Source: Candidatus Sumerlaeia bacterium
Lineage (GTDB): Bacteria; Sumerlaeota; Sumerlaeia; SLMS01; JAHLLQ01
Assembly: GCA_019634695.1 (NCBI GenBank)
Contig: JAHCAW010000013.1
Coordinates: 1-64,000 of the forward strand
Reading direction: 5' to 3'
DNA: 64,000 nucleotides
Positions 24,801 through 33,066 of this stretch are shown in pieces. The notes below the pieces were generated by a model. The model saw nothing but the letters and a program-made list of their open reading frames with translations, was not told the origin of the DNA and ran no database searches. Both the position numbers and the translations under genes were made by a program. Each line of letters begins with the position of its first letter. The stretch's first letter is position 1.

Positions 24801-26073
24801 CGCCAATGTCCCCGTGCGCATCTCGCTCTCGCAGTCCGGCACCGAGCTTCAGAGCCACACCACCGACGCCGCCGGCAATGTGGTCTTCGCCAACCTGCCG
24901 CGCGAGACTCACACCGTCACTCTCAGCGCCCAGAGTCTGGCCTATCACATCGGGCAGACGGAGCAGCAGGAGCGCTCCGTCCGCGTCGCCGTCGGCGCCG
25001 CCACGCTGCGCGGCACCGTGCTGCGCGGCGACCAGCCCGTGCCCGCCGCCAACGTCCACCTGCACATGGGCAACTGGAACGGCATGCGCGTCTACACGTC
25101 GGGCCAGATCGTCAGCGATGCGCACGGCAATTTCGAAGTGCCCCACCTGCCCGGTGGCATGTGGCAGGCAAACCTGAACGTGCAGGCCCCGCAGTATCAG
25201 CACATGACCGCCCAGGTCGAGGTGGCTGCCAGCGGGGTGACCGAGCATGTCTTCCAGTTGGCGGGCGCCACGCTCGAAGGGCTCGTACTCGATTCGGCAG
25301 GCGCCCCCGTCGCCGAGGCGCGCGTACGGTACCAGCGCACGGGCGGCGCCAACACCGGCGCCAACCCGGGCAATTCAACCGGCCAAGTCACCGCCGGCGT
25401 CGACGGCCGCTTCCTCATTGATAACATGATGGCCGGCACCTATCTATTGCAGGCCGAGAAGGAGGGCCGCGGGCGGGGAGTCGTCGAAGGGCATCCGGTC
25501 GAGCGAGGCCGCGCGAATGCGCCGGTCACGATCACACTGGATCGCAAGCCCGGCGGCACCATTGTCTCGGCCGCGTACGACTTCGCCTCCGGCGACGGCA
25601 TCGGCGCGGCGTGGTGCCGGCTTTGGGACAAGGCGACCGGCGCCGAGTTCCGGCATCTTGCCATACGCGGGGCCGACGGCATCATGCGCGTCGACGACGT
25701 GCCGCCGGGCACCTATCGCGTCGAGGTCAGCGCGTGGGGCTACTCGTGGGCCGAACATGAGGTTGTTGTCGGCATGGGCACGATCCGCGAACTGGTCGAT
25801 GTCCTCTATCGCGCCGGCGGGCTTTCGTGGACCTTCGTCGGACCCGACGGTGGTCCTCGCAGCGGCATCGCCTGCCGCCTGACGCCCGACGACCCGGACT
25901 CCATCGAAACCGTGCGCACCGGCACGAGCAACCAGGCCGGCCAGTTCGTCGCGCGCGGCCTCTGGCCCGGACGCTACACCGCCGAGGCCACCCTCGCGAA
26001 CGGCACCGTCCTCACCCGACACTTCACGATCACGGCCTCCCAGATGACAACCGAGCGAACGGAGGTTCCCTGA
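21883..26073 (+). CDS. Giant membrane-anchored protein with about twelve carboxypeptidase-regulatory-like repeats
   Basis: A 1396-residue protein. One N-terminal membrane segment (about 6-28, VGLAVVWVVAIVVAAGAVLL) is followed by a Pro/Ala-rich linker and then serial beta-sandwich repeats of the CarboxypepD_reg (PF13620) type. Each opens with a G-x-V-x-D-x-x-G-x-P-[VL]-x-G-A-x-[VIL] strand: GTVRDAQGKPLAGARI, GRVVDPDGRPVEGAEI, GRVVDKEGKPLEGANI and GLVLDSAGAPVAEARV are examples. Each closes with an F-L-P-G-x-Y/W turn. It is probably an extracytoplasmic stalk or adhesion protein. GGGGG stands before ATG 21883. The C-terminal third is paralogous to the truncated gene at 26975-28108. No catalytic domain is seen. 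Confidence 0.88.
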   Translation: MKGKAVGLAVVWVVAIVVAAGAVLLLAPRSEQPAPVPAPPAMTIVPGAVTEPPAPTTSSAESVVAGPGAVAATDPVSGPVVGPSPGGQPALVLAIAGTVRDAQGKPLAGARIKAPPSGRMGLPASTLQPEQETTSDADGAYRLEVPDDMVRVVRASLAGYATVGKILTNDNIWQRRAEGGGRREVQLDFVLEPEAVLTGVVVRADGSGVAGARLNALRRDKVVFASDFMRQEMNFNVAEAITGVAGEDGTFRLEGLRPGTWLVQAAAEGLVARHLEVAAPADGVRIELLETGATISGFVFRKETGTPVEGADVTLNPMGVEPGVPPALVSGAHGQVKVDASGEFRFDKLPAGRYMLFASREGLFPLNRQWDESLAVVVGPSDVVTGRAVYLYGGHIVRGRVFDEESREPLAGVRVGLQHWGGPQSDAAPSDVTDEQGNYYLQGIGNHPGQVVLKAEKEGYKLVSQTPHDAGVRVEFGRDELEATQDIDMIASLTVSGEVVDGSGHPVTKGRVRWATSGGAQAAPQDLDATGRFSIEVLPMSAGSVHVDNTSAGYTAASDFITVLDKPVTGVKVVIEAAGTIAGRVVDPDGRPVEGAEITGYHLAQIAPNTWLHLQTGRGAGGQDSQPGKAQSDAQGRFLLRDVAPRGVKLKATHAKFSDSEVVDVAVEPGGDKRDVELKLQQAHFLAGRVVDKEGKPLEGANIHAHGWNFHLPRPVRTDATGAFRLERLPAGFVNLSISHQLSSKSFQNEAVDREGVEYVLESVEQPNQPQRAPHVLLIGTVLDDRTGAPIERLRVRNAQEHSVPYRIEVDREVPGLFRVERIFRGMDLQLQITAPDYATLLTGRIETGGEEEILRQTFRMRRGGRVVGRAVNPAGEPIADVTVQLKGVFAEPWQEPQMPLAIATSDADGRFEFANVSAGANTLIMQPPAPMPRRVMKPEVREGETTDLGDIVLDEGVTVRVQVVELPGERPRANVPVRISLSQSGTELQSHTTDAAGNVVFANLPRETHTVTLSAQSLAYHIGQTEQQERSVRVAVGAATLRGTVLRGDQPVPAANVHLHMGNWNGMRVYTSGQIVSDAHGNFEVPHLPGGMWQANLNVQAPQYQHMTAQVEVAASGVTEHVFQLAGATLEGLVLDSAGAPVAEARVRYQRTGGANTGANPGNSTGQVTAGVDGRFLIDNMMAGTYLLQAEKEGRGRGVVEGHPVERGRANAPVTITLDRKPGGTIVSAAYDFASGDGIGAAWCRLWDKATGAEFRHLAIRGADGIMRVDDVPPGTYRVEVSAWGYSWAEHEVVVGMGTIRELVDVLYRAGGLSWTFVGPDGGPRSGIACRLTPDDPDSIETVRTGTSNQAGQFVARGLWPGRYTAEATLANGTVLTRHFTITASQMTTERTEVP

Positions 26074-26090
26074 TCTCAGAACCCCGAGCG

Positions 26091-26093
26091 TAA
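26091..26093. repeat. Left 3-bp target duplication (TAA) of the IS
   Basis: TAA directly precedes the left inverted repeat; the same TAA follows the right one at 26924-26926. Three-base TNA duplications are typical of part of the IS5 family. Confidence 0.65.
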
Positions 26094-26923
26094 GACTCCA
26101 TCTGAAAAGTCTCCCTCCTACGCCAGTCTTCCCAGCATGAGGCGAATCATCGCCAGTTGAACCATCCTCTTGGCGCTGCTGTGTATTCGAGGTCTTTGGC
26201 CAGCCTGCGGCATCGCACGATCCAGGCGAAGGTGCGCTCGACGATCCAGCGCTTGGGTAGCACGACAAAGGTGTTATGGCCCGGGTGGCGCGGCACGATG
26301 GTCAACACCGCACCGGTGAAGCTCTTGGCCAGAAGGCACGGCAAGTCGCCGTTGTAGCCCCGATCGGCGAAGATCGTCTTGAGTTCGGTGCAGCGCTCGC
26401 CCGCGCCGTGGAACAGAAAGATCGAAGCCTTGCGGTCTCTCCAATCCGCGCCGGTGATGCAGACATCGAGCAGCAGGCCCATCGTATCCACCATGATGTG
26501 GCGCTTGCGACCGCTCACTTTCTTGCCCGCGTCGTAACCGCGCAAGAGCCCCCTTTTTCTGGGTTGGGGATTCCTGCCCGCCTTGCGGCGGACCTTGTCG
26601 CGCAACGCATCGTGCATCGTTTGCAGCGCGCCGTCCTTTCGCCAGTCGCTGTAGTATTCATGCACGGTGCTCTTGGGCGGGTAGGTCTTGGGCAGGGCAT
26701 CCCACTGACACCCGGTGCGCAGCAGGTAGAAGATGGAATCGACGACGGCTCGCATGTCGGCCTTGCGAGGCCTGCCGCCGTGCTTGGCGGGCGGGATGAG
26801 CGGTTGGAGAATCTCCCACTGCCCATCGGTGAGATCGCTGGGATAGGCGGGTCGGTTGGCCATCATGGACCGGGTTCATTCGGCGCCTCCTCGAACAACG
26901 GCAAGAACTTCTCGGATGGACTC
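26094..26923 (-). mobile_element. IS5-family insertion sequence, decayed (about 830 bp)
   Basis: The element is bounded by imperfect inverted repeats, GACTCCATCTGAAAAGT (26094-26110) and the reverse complement of 26907-26923, which match at 14 of 17 positions, and by TAA target duplications. It carries a single transposase gene on the minus strand. It inserted just after the stop of the giant repeat protein, leaving that gene intact. The broken transposase indicates that this copy cannot move by itself. Confidence 0.8.
26118..26866 (-). pseudogene. IS5-family DDE transposase, two lesions
   Basis: The open frame from ATG 26866 gives 239 residues with the IS5 N-terminal helix-turn-helix region (PSDLTDGQWEILQPLIPP, RPRKADMRAVVDSIFYLLRTG) and core (RGYDAGKKVSGRKRHIMVDT, TIFADRGYNGDL, WIVERTFAWI with the catalytic Glu). 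Two defects are visible. First, where relatives have IIDSQSVKTT carrying the first catalytic Asp, this copy runs directly from NPQP to RKRGLLRGYD (near 26555-26570), an internal deletion. Second, near 26171-26180 a single-base loss diverts the frame; the other frame restores the usual end AKRMVQLAMIRLMLGRLA and stops at 26118. The enzyme should be inactive. Confidence 0.85.
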
Positions 26924-26926
26924 TAA
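26924..26926. repeat. Right 3-bp target duplication (TAA) of the IS
   Basis: TAA immediately after the right inverted repeat, matching 26091-26093. Confidence 0.65.
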
Positions 26927-26974
26927 CACTCCCGAAGGTAACCGGACATTTCGTACTGCCAACTAGAGACCTAG

Positions 26975-28108
26975 ATCCAGAGCGGTGCTGGTCTCGAATC
27001 ACTCGTACGCCTGCCGCTCGGTCCGGCGACCCTGCAAGCGCTCGTCGTGCAGGACGGCGCTCCCATCGAGGCGTTCTGCGCGCTCGCCACCACATGGGAA
27101 GGGATCGCGTTGACCGCCAATGCCACGTCGAGTGCCAGCGACGGGAAGATGACAATTCCGCACCTCGTTTCCGGACGCTGGCAGGCAACGCTGTCGCCTC
27201 CCTCCGGTCGCCAGAGCTTCGCTGTTCGGGAGACGATCGAGCTTCCCGGCCAAGGCGCTCTCGAGCACACCTTCGTGGTGGGCCTGAACACGATTCGCGG
27301 CACATTGCTCGATCCGGCCGGCGCTCCGGTAGCCGGCGTGACGATCGACCTGGTCCAGAGAAAGGCCGGCACGACAAGTTTCTCGGGCGCCATTCCGAAC
27401 ACGAGGGCGACGACGCTGGATGACGGTCGCTTCGTCTTTCGCAACATCACGGACGGCACCTATCTGTTGATGGCGGAGAAGGCCGGCGTGGGGCGCTACC
27501 GGAACCATGCTTTCGAGATTCCGCCCGCCGGCCTCGCCGAGCCGCTCACGCTTCGGCTCGAGCCCTTCGACGGCGCGACGATCGTCTCGGTCACCCTCGA
27601 CTTTCACACGGGCGAGCCGCTGGTCCGTGTCTCGGCACTCCTCTCGCTGACTGCCGAGCGACGCTGGTTCGATCACAACGCCCGGCGCGACAGCGACGGC
27701 GTGCTCGTCATCGCCGGAGTGCCGCCCGGCACCTACTCCCTCGCCATCATGGCCAACGGTTACTCGACCAAGCGACACGACTTCACCATCGAAGGCAGCG
27801 AGCGACTCGAGTTCGAGGATGTCCTCCATCGGGTGGGCACCTTGTCCGTGAAGCTGGAATCCGCCGATCCGGACCACTATCGTGACGGAGCATGGCGCGC
27901 GACCCCGCTGGATCCCAACTCGATCGAGCAGGAACACACCGGACAGGTCCAGCCCAACGGGTTCATCTCCACGCCAGGGCTCTGGCCCGGTCGATATCGC
28001 CTCGACATCCAGCTCCCGAATGGCGTGAACATCGCGCGCGAGTACGTGCTCGTCGCCGGCGAGTTCACGAACGACACCATTTCCCTCGGAGCGGATGGCC
28101 GCCCATGA
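26975..28108 (+). pseudogene. 5'-truncated paralog of the giant repeat protein
   Basis: The frame is open from 26975, just after a TAG, with no plausible start at its head; a GTG at 27047 would give 353 residues beginning inside a repeat. The sequence parallels the last third of the 1396-residue neighbour: LVRLPLGPATLQALVVQDGA corresponds to VRVAVGAATLRGTVLRGDQP, and both share GLWPGRY near the end. The remnant holds about three carboxypeptidase-regulatory-like repeats and lacks the membrane anchor. It begins 48 bases after the IS, so IS-linked deletion of the 5' part is likely. Its stop overlaps the start of the GT2 gene as ATGA, so it may still be transcribed with it. Confidence 0.75.
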
Positions 28109-29301
28109 CGTTGCTGTGGTGCTACGCGTTGCTGGCGGTGCATCTGGTTGTCTGGTTCGGGCTGATGGGTCGGGCGTGGCATCGCAATGTGCGGGCAATG
28201 GCACGCCTGCCGCGGCGGGTGCCGGCGCGGGCCAGATGGCCCCGCGTGTGCGCCATCGTCCCCGCCCGCAATGAGGAGCGCGCCCTCGAGCGCGCCTTGC
28301 GCTCCCTGCTCGTGCAGGACTATCCGAACCTCGTCGTTGTCTGCGCCAACGATGGCTCGACCGATCGCACCGGCGCGATCCTGCAGCGCCTTGCCGCCGA
28401 GTTCCCGGATCGCCTTGTCGTCACCGATGTCCCCGAGCCTCCGCCCGGATGGATGGGCAAGACGCACGCGCAGTGGCGTGCGGTGCAACGGGCGCCGGCC
28501 GACGCAACGCTGCTGCTGTTCACGGACGCCGATGTCGAGCACGCCCCCGACACGTTGCGGCGCGCCGTCGCGCAACTCGATGCCGACCGCGCCGACTTGC
28601 TCGCCATCTTCCCGGTGGTGCGTTCGGAGTCGCTTGCCGAGAATGCCGCACTGCCGGTGCTGATGCACGCCGGGTTGACCGGCGTGGACCTGCGGGGGCT
28701 CAACGATCCGCGCCGTCGCGTTGCCGTTGGCATCGGCGCCTTCACGCTGCTGCGCCGGGGCCTGTACGAACGCTGGGGTGGCCACGATGCGATTCGCGGC
28801 GAGGTGATCGACGACATCGCGCTGGGCGTGATGACCAAGCGTGCCGGCGGCCGGCTCGTGCTTGCGCGCGATCCGCGTGCCGTCCAGCTCCGCATGTACC
28901 ATGGACTCTGGGACCTCGTGCGCGGCTTCGAGAAGAACGTGCACACGGCGGTCGGTGGCGGTGTGGTGCGCCTGGTGGCCGCCGCATTCGCGCTTTCCGC
29001 CGTGCACCTGATGCCCCTGGTCGCCGCGGCCATTGCGTGGAGCCACGTCGGCACGGAGGCGAAGCTGGCCTTCTTCCTCGCCGGGGCGCTGGCGCTGGCG
29101 ACGGGCGAGGTGCTCGCCGAACGCACGGCGCGCTTCCATCGTGGCAACCTGTGGGCCACGGCACTCGGCTATCCGCTCGGTGTGCTCGTTGCGCTGGTGG
29201 TCTTCGTGCGATCCGCGTGGCATGGCGCGGTTCGCGGGCGCGTGCGCTGGCGTGGCCGGACGCTGACGCGCCCGCCCCAGCAGGTGCGCATCCTGCGCTG
29301 A
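28105..29301 (+). CDS. Membrane GT2 glycosyltransferase
   Basis: A 398-residue family 2 glycosyltransferase. An N-terminal transmembrane segment (about 3-22) precedes the GT-A domain with VCAIVPARNEERALERAL, NDGSTDRT, LLFTDADVEHAP (DxD-type metal site) and GEVIDDIALG (catalytic-base region). Two to three transmembrane segments lie at about 290-380. The layout, including PPPGWMGKTHAQWRAV, is that of HpnB-type and carotenoid-type GT2 enzymes, which act at the inner membrane face on lipid or polysaccharide acceptors. Its ATG overlaps the stop of the upstream truncated gene. It is followed 53 bases later by a GT4 gene. Confidence 0.9.
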   Translation: MTLLWCYALLAVHLVVWFGLMGRAWHRNVRAMARLPRRVPARARWPRVCAIVPARNEERALERALRSLLVQDYPNLVVVCANDGSTDRTGAILQRLAAEFPDRLVVTDVPEPPPGWMGKTHAQWRAVQRAPADATLLLFTDADVEHAPDTLRRAVAQLDADRADLLAIFPVVRSESLAENAALPVLMHAGLTGVDLRGLNDPRRRVAVGIGAFTLLRRGLYERWGGHDAIRGEVIDDIALGVMTKRAGGRLVLARDPRAVQLRMYHGLWDLVRGFEKNVHTAVGGGVVRLVAAAFALSAVHLMPLVAAAIAWSHVGTEAKLAFFLAGALALATGEVLAERTARFHRGNLWATALGYPLGVLVALVVFVRSAWHGAVRGRVRWRGRTLTRPPQQVRILR

Positions 29302-29354
29302 CGCGCTTCACCTCCGCCTTGACCTTCCGCCCCGCGCGGGACTCGCCTCTGCCC

Positions 29355-30515
29355 ATGACACCCCACGCCGCCAAGCCCCTGCGTGTCGCGATGCTGATTG
29401 GCTCGCTTGCGCATGGCGGCGCCGAGCGCCAACTGGTGACGCTGGCCTGCGGACTGCGTCGGCGGGGCCATGCCGTGCGGGTATTCACCCTGCGTCCCGG
29501 CAACGCGTACACGGCAGAACTTGCAGACGCCGGTGTCGCCGTGCGTTGCCTTGGCGTGCCGCTGCTTCGTCCGTGGTGGAACCCGCGCGGCAAGGTTGGC
29601 GCGCTTGCGACCTTGGCACGCACCGTGCGCCTGCTGCGGGACTTTCGTCCCGATATTCTGCATTGCTGGTTGTTCGAGGCGGAGGCGTGGGGTCTGCTGG
29701 CGAAACTGCTCGCTGCGCCGGGACGGCTGGTCACGATCCGTGGCAATCTTGGCAGCGATCTGGCGCGTTCGCCTTGGCGCCACCTGGTGCGTGGTGCCGC
29801 AAGTCTGGCGGCGTCGGCGATCATTGCCAACGCGAGTGTCCTCGCCCGGCAGGCCCGTCGCGCCGAACTCCTGCTGCGCCGCGACAGGATTCACGTCATC
29901 CGCAACGGACTGGATGCGGAGGCAATCGCACGCATTCCGCCGGCGGACCGCTCGACGTTGCCATCGTGCATTCCGGCCGACGCGCCGCTCGTTGCCTGCG
30001 TGGCGAATCTGTTCGCGTACAAGGGTCATCAGGATCTGATCCGTGCCTGGGTGGGTGTGCATCGGATACACCCAACCGCGCACCTGCTGCTGATCGGACG
30101 CGACGAGGGCAGGCGCGACGCACTTGTATCGCTCGCCCACGATCTTGGCGTGGGTGGCGTCGTGCACTTCCTGGGCGCACGCGCCGATGCGATTGGTCTG
30201 GTGAAGGCTGCCCGAGTGTTCGTCCTGCCCTCACACGAGGAAGGCCTGCCGAACGCCGTGGTCGAGGCGATGCTGGCGGGCGTGCCGGTTGTGGCGACAC
30301 GCGTGGGCGGCGTGCCCGAAGCAATCCGGCACGAGCGCACGGGGCTGCTGGTTGAGGCAGGCAACGTTGCCGCACTCGGCGACGCGCTGGTGCGTCTGCT
30401 CGACGATGCGAAACTCGCCGGTCGCCTTGCCAGCCATGCACGGACATCGGCTTGCAAGCGCTTCGCTGTCGAGCGCCTGGTCGCCGGGCACCTGGCCGTC
30501 TATCGAAGCCTTTGA
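29355..30515 (+). CDS. GT4 family glycosyltransferase
   Basis: A 386-residue GT-B enzyme. The N-terminal domain has VAMLIGSLAHGGAERQLVTLA, the usual donor-loop GGAER motif. The C-terminal domain has VACVANLFAYKGHQDLIRAW, HFLGARADAIGLVKAARVFVLPSHEEGLPNAVVEAM (E-x7-E) and GGVPEAIRHERTGLLV. This set is typical of glycosyltransferases building exopolysaccharide or O-antigen repeat units. It probably forms an operon with the preceding GT2 gene and converges with the membrane protein gene at 30524 (8 bases apart). ATG 29355 is where the family alignment starts; longer upstream frame is the shadow of the GT2 gene. Confidence 0.93.
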   Translation: MTPHAAKPLRVAMLIGSLAHGGAERQLVTLACGLRRRGHAVRVFTLRPGNAYTAELADAGVAVRCLGVPLLRPWWNPRGKVGALATLARTVRLLRDFRPDILHCWLFEAEAWGLLAKLLAAPGRLVTIRGNLGSDLARSPWRHLVRGAASLAASAIIANASVLARQARRAELLLRRDRIHVIRNGLDAEAIARIPPADRSTLPSCIPADAPLVACVANLFAYKGHQDLIRAWVGVHRIHPTAHLLLIGRDEGRRDALVSLAHDLGVGGVVHFLGARADAIGLVKAARVFVLPSHEEGLPNAVVEAMLAGVPVVATRVGGVPEAIRHERTGLLVEAGNVAALGDALVRLLDDAKLAGRLASHARTSACKRFAVERLVAGHLAVYRSL

Positions 30516-30523
30516 TGCTCTCG

Positions 30524-32929
30524 TCACTGCTGGGGCCGCATGCCTGCCACCTCGACGTAGTCGAAGTAGCGCAGCTCGCGGTTGGCGAGTGCCTGTTGCT
30601 CTCCGCAGCAGACGCGACGGGTGGCATAATTCAGGAGGAGGTGCGACGGTGGCAGCAGCACGCGCGTGCGCGCTTCGAACGTCTTTGTCCGCAGGATCTT
30701 CAGTGATGGTGCGGAGGGATCAGAGCCGTACAAGTGCAGCGCCGGAGCGGGGTTGATCGGCTGCCCGTCCAGCCTCGAGTAGAACAGGCAAACAATTTCC
30801 GCATGGTCAATGGCATCGGGACTCGTTCCGTTCGCTGGCACGGGCGTCAGGGTTAATCGCACGGGGACGCCCGCGGGAAGAGTGATCGGCTCCGGAAGAA
30901 TCAAGAGTGGCTCGGCGACGCGTCCGCGCGGGACGTCTTGGCTGCGAAAGACGCCAAGCGAGCGTTCCGGTTCGCCCGGACTCCGCCACGACACATGCAG
31001 GTCCAGGCGCGGATCCCAGCAGAGCGAGTCGGCCTCCAGCGCCACAAGGCGCACCTCGAGAGGCGCTTGTAGAGTCTGGGTGACGTTGCGCCCCTGCCCG
31101 GCACGCAGGACCATCGCTGCCGGGGGCCCCAAGTAGGCCGGACCTCGCAGCAGCGGCTTGCCGCCAAGGATCGGCGGCACGTCTCCGTGGGTGCGCAGCC
31201 GCGTGCTCAGCAGGGTGATCAGCAGATCGTTTGGCCCGAGCGTCACGCCGGGCTCGGTTGTTCGACCGCCGACGCGCACCTTGTCGATGCCCTGAAAGTG
31301 CTCGTTCACCAGATCAATGGACCCGTACTCCTCCCCGTCCGGAAGGTTGACGAAGAGCCGCGCCTCCTGCCCGGCAGCGAGAGACGCCGCCAGTCGACGC
31401 GATTCCTCGAGGATGACTCCCTGTTGGCGTTCGCGCGTGGCGTAGGCATGAACCACCTCGTGGGCATGGGCCACCAGGAACGGCAGGAGATACAAGGCGT
31501 GACCGGCGATCATGCACCAGGCAGGAAACGAAAGGAGCCGCGCACGCTGTCTTGTCCGGCGTCGCAGCCTCAGGATTGTCAGGAAACCCGGAACGCCCAT
31601 CGCCAACGTCAGGCCCGCCACGACCAATGCCTGCATACGCCAGCCCGCCCCGCCCGGCGCGTAGTACGGGCGGAAGACCACCCACCATGCGGCCGTGCCC
31701 AGCACTGTGCCCGCGACCATCACAGGCACCCGGCGTCGCACGGGTAGATCACCCACTCCTTCGCCTGTCCAAGCCATGGCCAGTTCAACGCCGCGCGCCA
31801 CCAGTACACAAGCGAAAGGCGCAAAGACGATGGTGTAGCGAGGCAGCACGATCGGCCACATCGATTGGAACACGAGCGATCCACCAAACAGCAGCGACAC
31901 CACGAACACGGCGAAGTCTCGATGCGCCAGCTCCTCGCCGGCACGAAGGGAGCAGGCACTACGGACCAATCGAGCCAGTATCATCACCGTCGCCAGCAGC
32001 AGCAGGAACGAACCGACCTCGAACATCCACTCGCAATAGAGCAGCAAACCTTCGAGAATCGGGCCGGGCGAGGTCAGCACTTCCTCGGACTCGTATCCCA
32101 TCACCCCTTGGCGATTCCACGGCTGAAAGAAGAGCAGTCCGGGAAGCACTCCGATCACGCAGCAGCCCATCACCACAAGTCCGCGCACGCGACGATCCAC
32201 GTCCTTCCGCGCAAGCAGCACCCATGCTGCCGCCCCCAGCAGCAGCGCGACCACCAAGGGCAGGAACGTCAGCTTCGTCAGGCAGGCCAGACTCAACACG
32301 ACGACCAAGGAGATCATGGCGGCGCGGCGTGCACCAGCCTCGGCGACGCGCAGTGTCATCAACAGCAGCACCGCACTCCACACGGCCAGCGGGGCCATGA
32401 AGCTGTCCGTTGTGAACAAGCGGGCGTAGTTGGCGATCTGCGATTGAAAGGTGGCGACGATGCTGGGCGGGTCGAACAGCGCCAACAGAATGCACGCCCC
32501 AATCGCGGCGGCCCGACCGCAGCCCGTCTCGCGTGCCAGCTGATGCACCCCCAGCAGGAGGACCCAGAACTGAAGCACCTTGGCCAGATGCCACCACGCG
32601 GGATCGGCCCCGAACAACGCGTAGGCCGCGATCACCTGCAGCTTCATCGCCGGCCCGGCGAAGTTCTCATGAGGAGCGAACACCCTGGCCAGCGGGATAT
32701 GATACTCCCCCTGCTGCAAGTCATCAAGGACGGTCGCAGCGATGAACCCGAGCCGTCCGTCATCGATCAGCGAGAACGGAAGGTCGATGGTGCTGCCGTA
32801 CAATCCAATTGCCAATGCAAGAAGAAGGATCGCCGAGGCCACTCCCGGAATCCAACGCCTCAGGCGCCCGCCAAGGCACGGTTGCCCGGCCCCCAAAGGG
32901 CGCTCAAGTGCCTCCCGTCGCTCCTCCAC
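30524..32929 (-). CDS. Large polytopic membrane protein, GT-C-like, unknown
   Basis: An 801-residue protein. About 11-12 hydrophobic segments lie between residues 30 and 500, with PFSLIDDGRLGFIAATVL in the first periplasmic loop, where GT-C glycosyltransferases carry catalytic acidic residues. A soluble, probably periplasmic, region follows (about 510-801), rich in beta strands and ending in LRYFDYVEVAGMRPQQ. It starts at GTG 32929 (GGAGAC upstream). It may be a GT39-like enzyme or a polysaccharide-handling protein; conserved motifs are too weak to decide. It is divergent from another large membrane protein at 33067 with a similar architecture; the 137 bases between hold their promoters. Confidence 0.72.
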   Translation of the reverse strand: MEERREALERPLGAGQPCLGGRLRRWIPGVASAILLLALAIGLYGSTIDLPFSLIDDGRLGFIAATVLDDLQQGEYHIPLARVFAPHENFAGPAMKLQVIAAYALFGADPAWWHLAKVLQFWVLLLGVHQLARETGCGRAAAIGACILLALFDPPSIVATFQSQIANYARLFTTDSFMAPLAVWSAVLLLMTLRVAEAGARRAAMISLVVVLSLACLTKLTFLPLVVALLLGAAAWVLLARKDVDRRVRGLVVMGCCVIGVLPGLLFFQPWNRQGVMGYESEEVLTSPGPILEGLLLYCEWMFEVGSFLLLLATVMILARLVRSACSLRAGEELAHRDFAVFVVSLLFGGSLVFQSMWPIVLPRYTIVFAPFACVLVARGVELAMAWTGEGVGDLPVRRRVPVMVAGTVLGTAAWWVVFRPYYAPGGAGWRMQALVVAGLTLAMGVPGFLTILRLRRRTRQRARLLSFPAWCMIAGHALYLLPFLVAHAHEVVHAYATRERQQGVILEESRRLAASLAAGQEARLFVNLPDGEEYGSIDLVNEHFQGIDKVRVGGRTTEPGVTLGPNDLLITLLSTRLRTHGDVPPILGGKPLLRGPAYLGPPAAMVLRAGQGRNVTQTLQAPLEVRLVALEADSLCWDPRLDLHVSWRSPGEPERSLGVFRSQDVPRGRVAEPLLILPEPITLPAGVPVRLTLTPVPANGTSPDAIDHAEIVCLFYSRLDGQPINPAPALHLYGSDPSAPSLKILRTKTFEARTRVLLPPSHLLLNYATRRVCCGEQQALANRELRYFDYVEVAGMRPQQ

Positions 32930-33066
32930 GTCTCCGGTTCCTCAGCAGACTCTCTTGGGCGACATGGCGCGCGACTGCACACCGGCCGCAACGGGAAACT
33001 CCGGACGTGTCTTCGCCGGAACGTATCGTCCTTGCCTCGCGTCTTGTCGGGGTTCAGCCTTCCCGC

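Noticed and set aside
21424-25248. 1274-codon open frame antisense to the giant repeat protein
   Set aside because: It mirrors the strongly biased third positions of the sense gene; its product is His/Arg/Asp-rich without domains, and the sense strand has clear repeats, an anchor and an RBS.
26927-26974. 48 bases between the IS and the truncated gene as the end of a second IS
   Set aside because: GGTAACCGGACATTTCGTAC resembles ends of some insertion sequences, but no partner repeat or transposase fragment is present.
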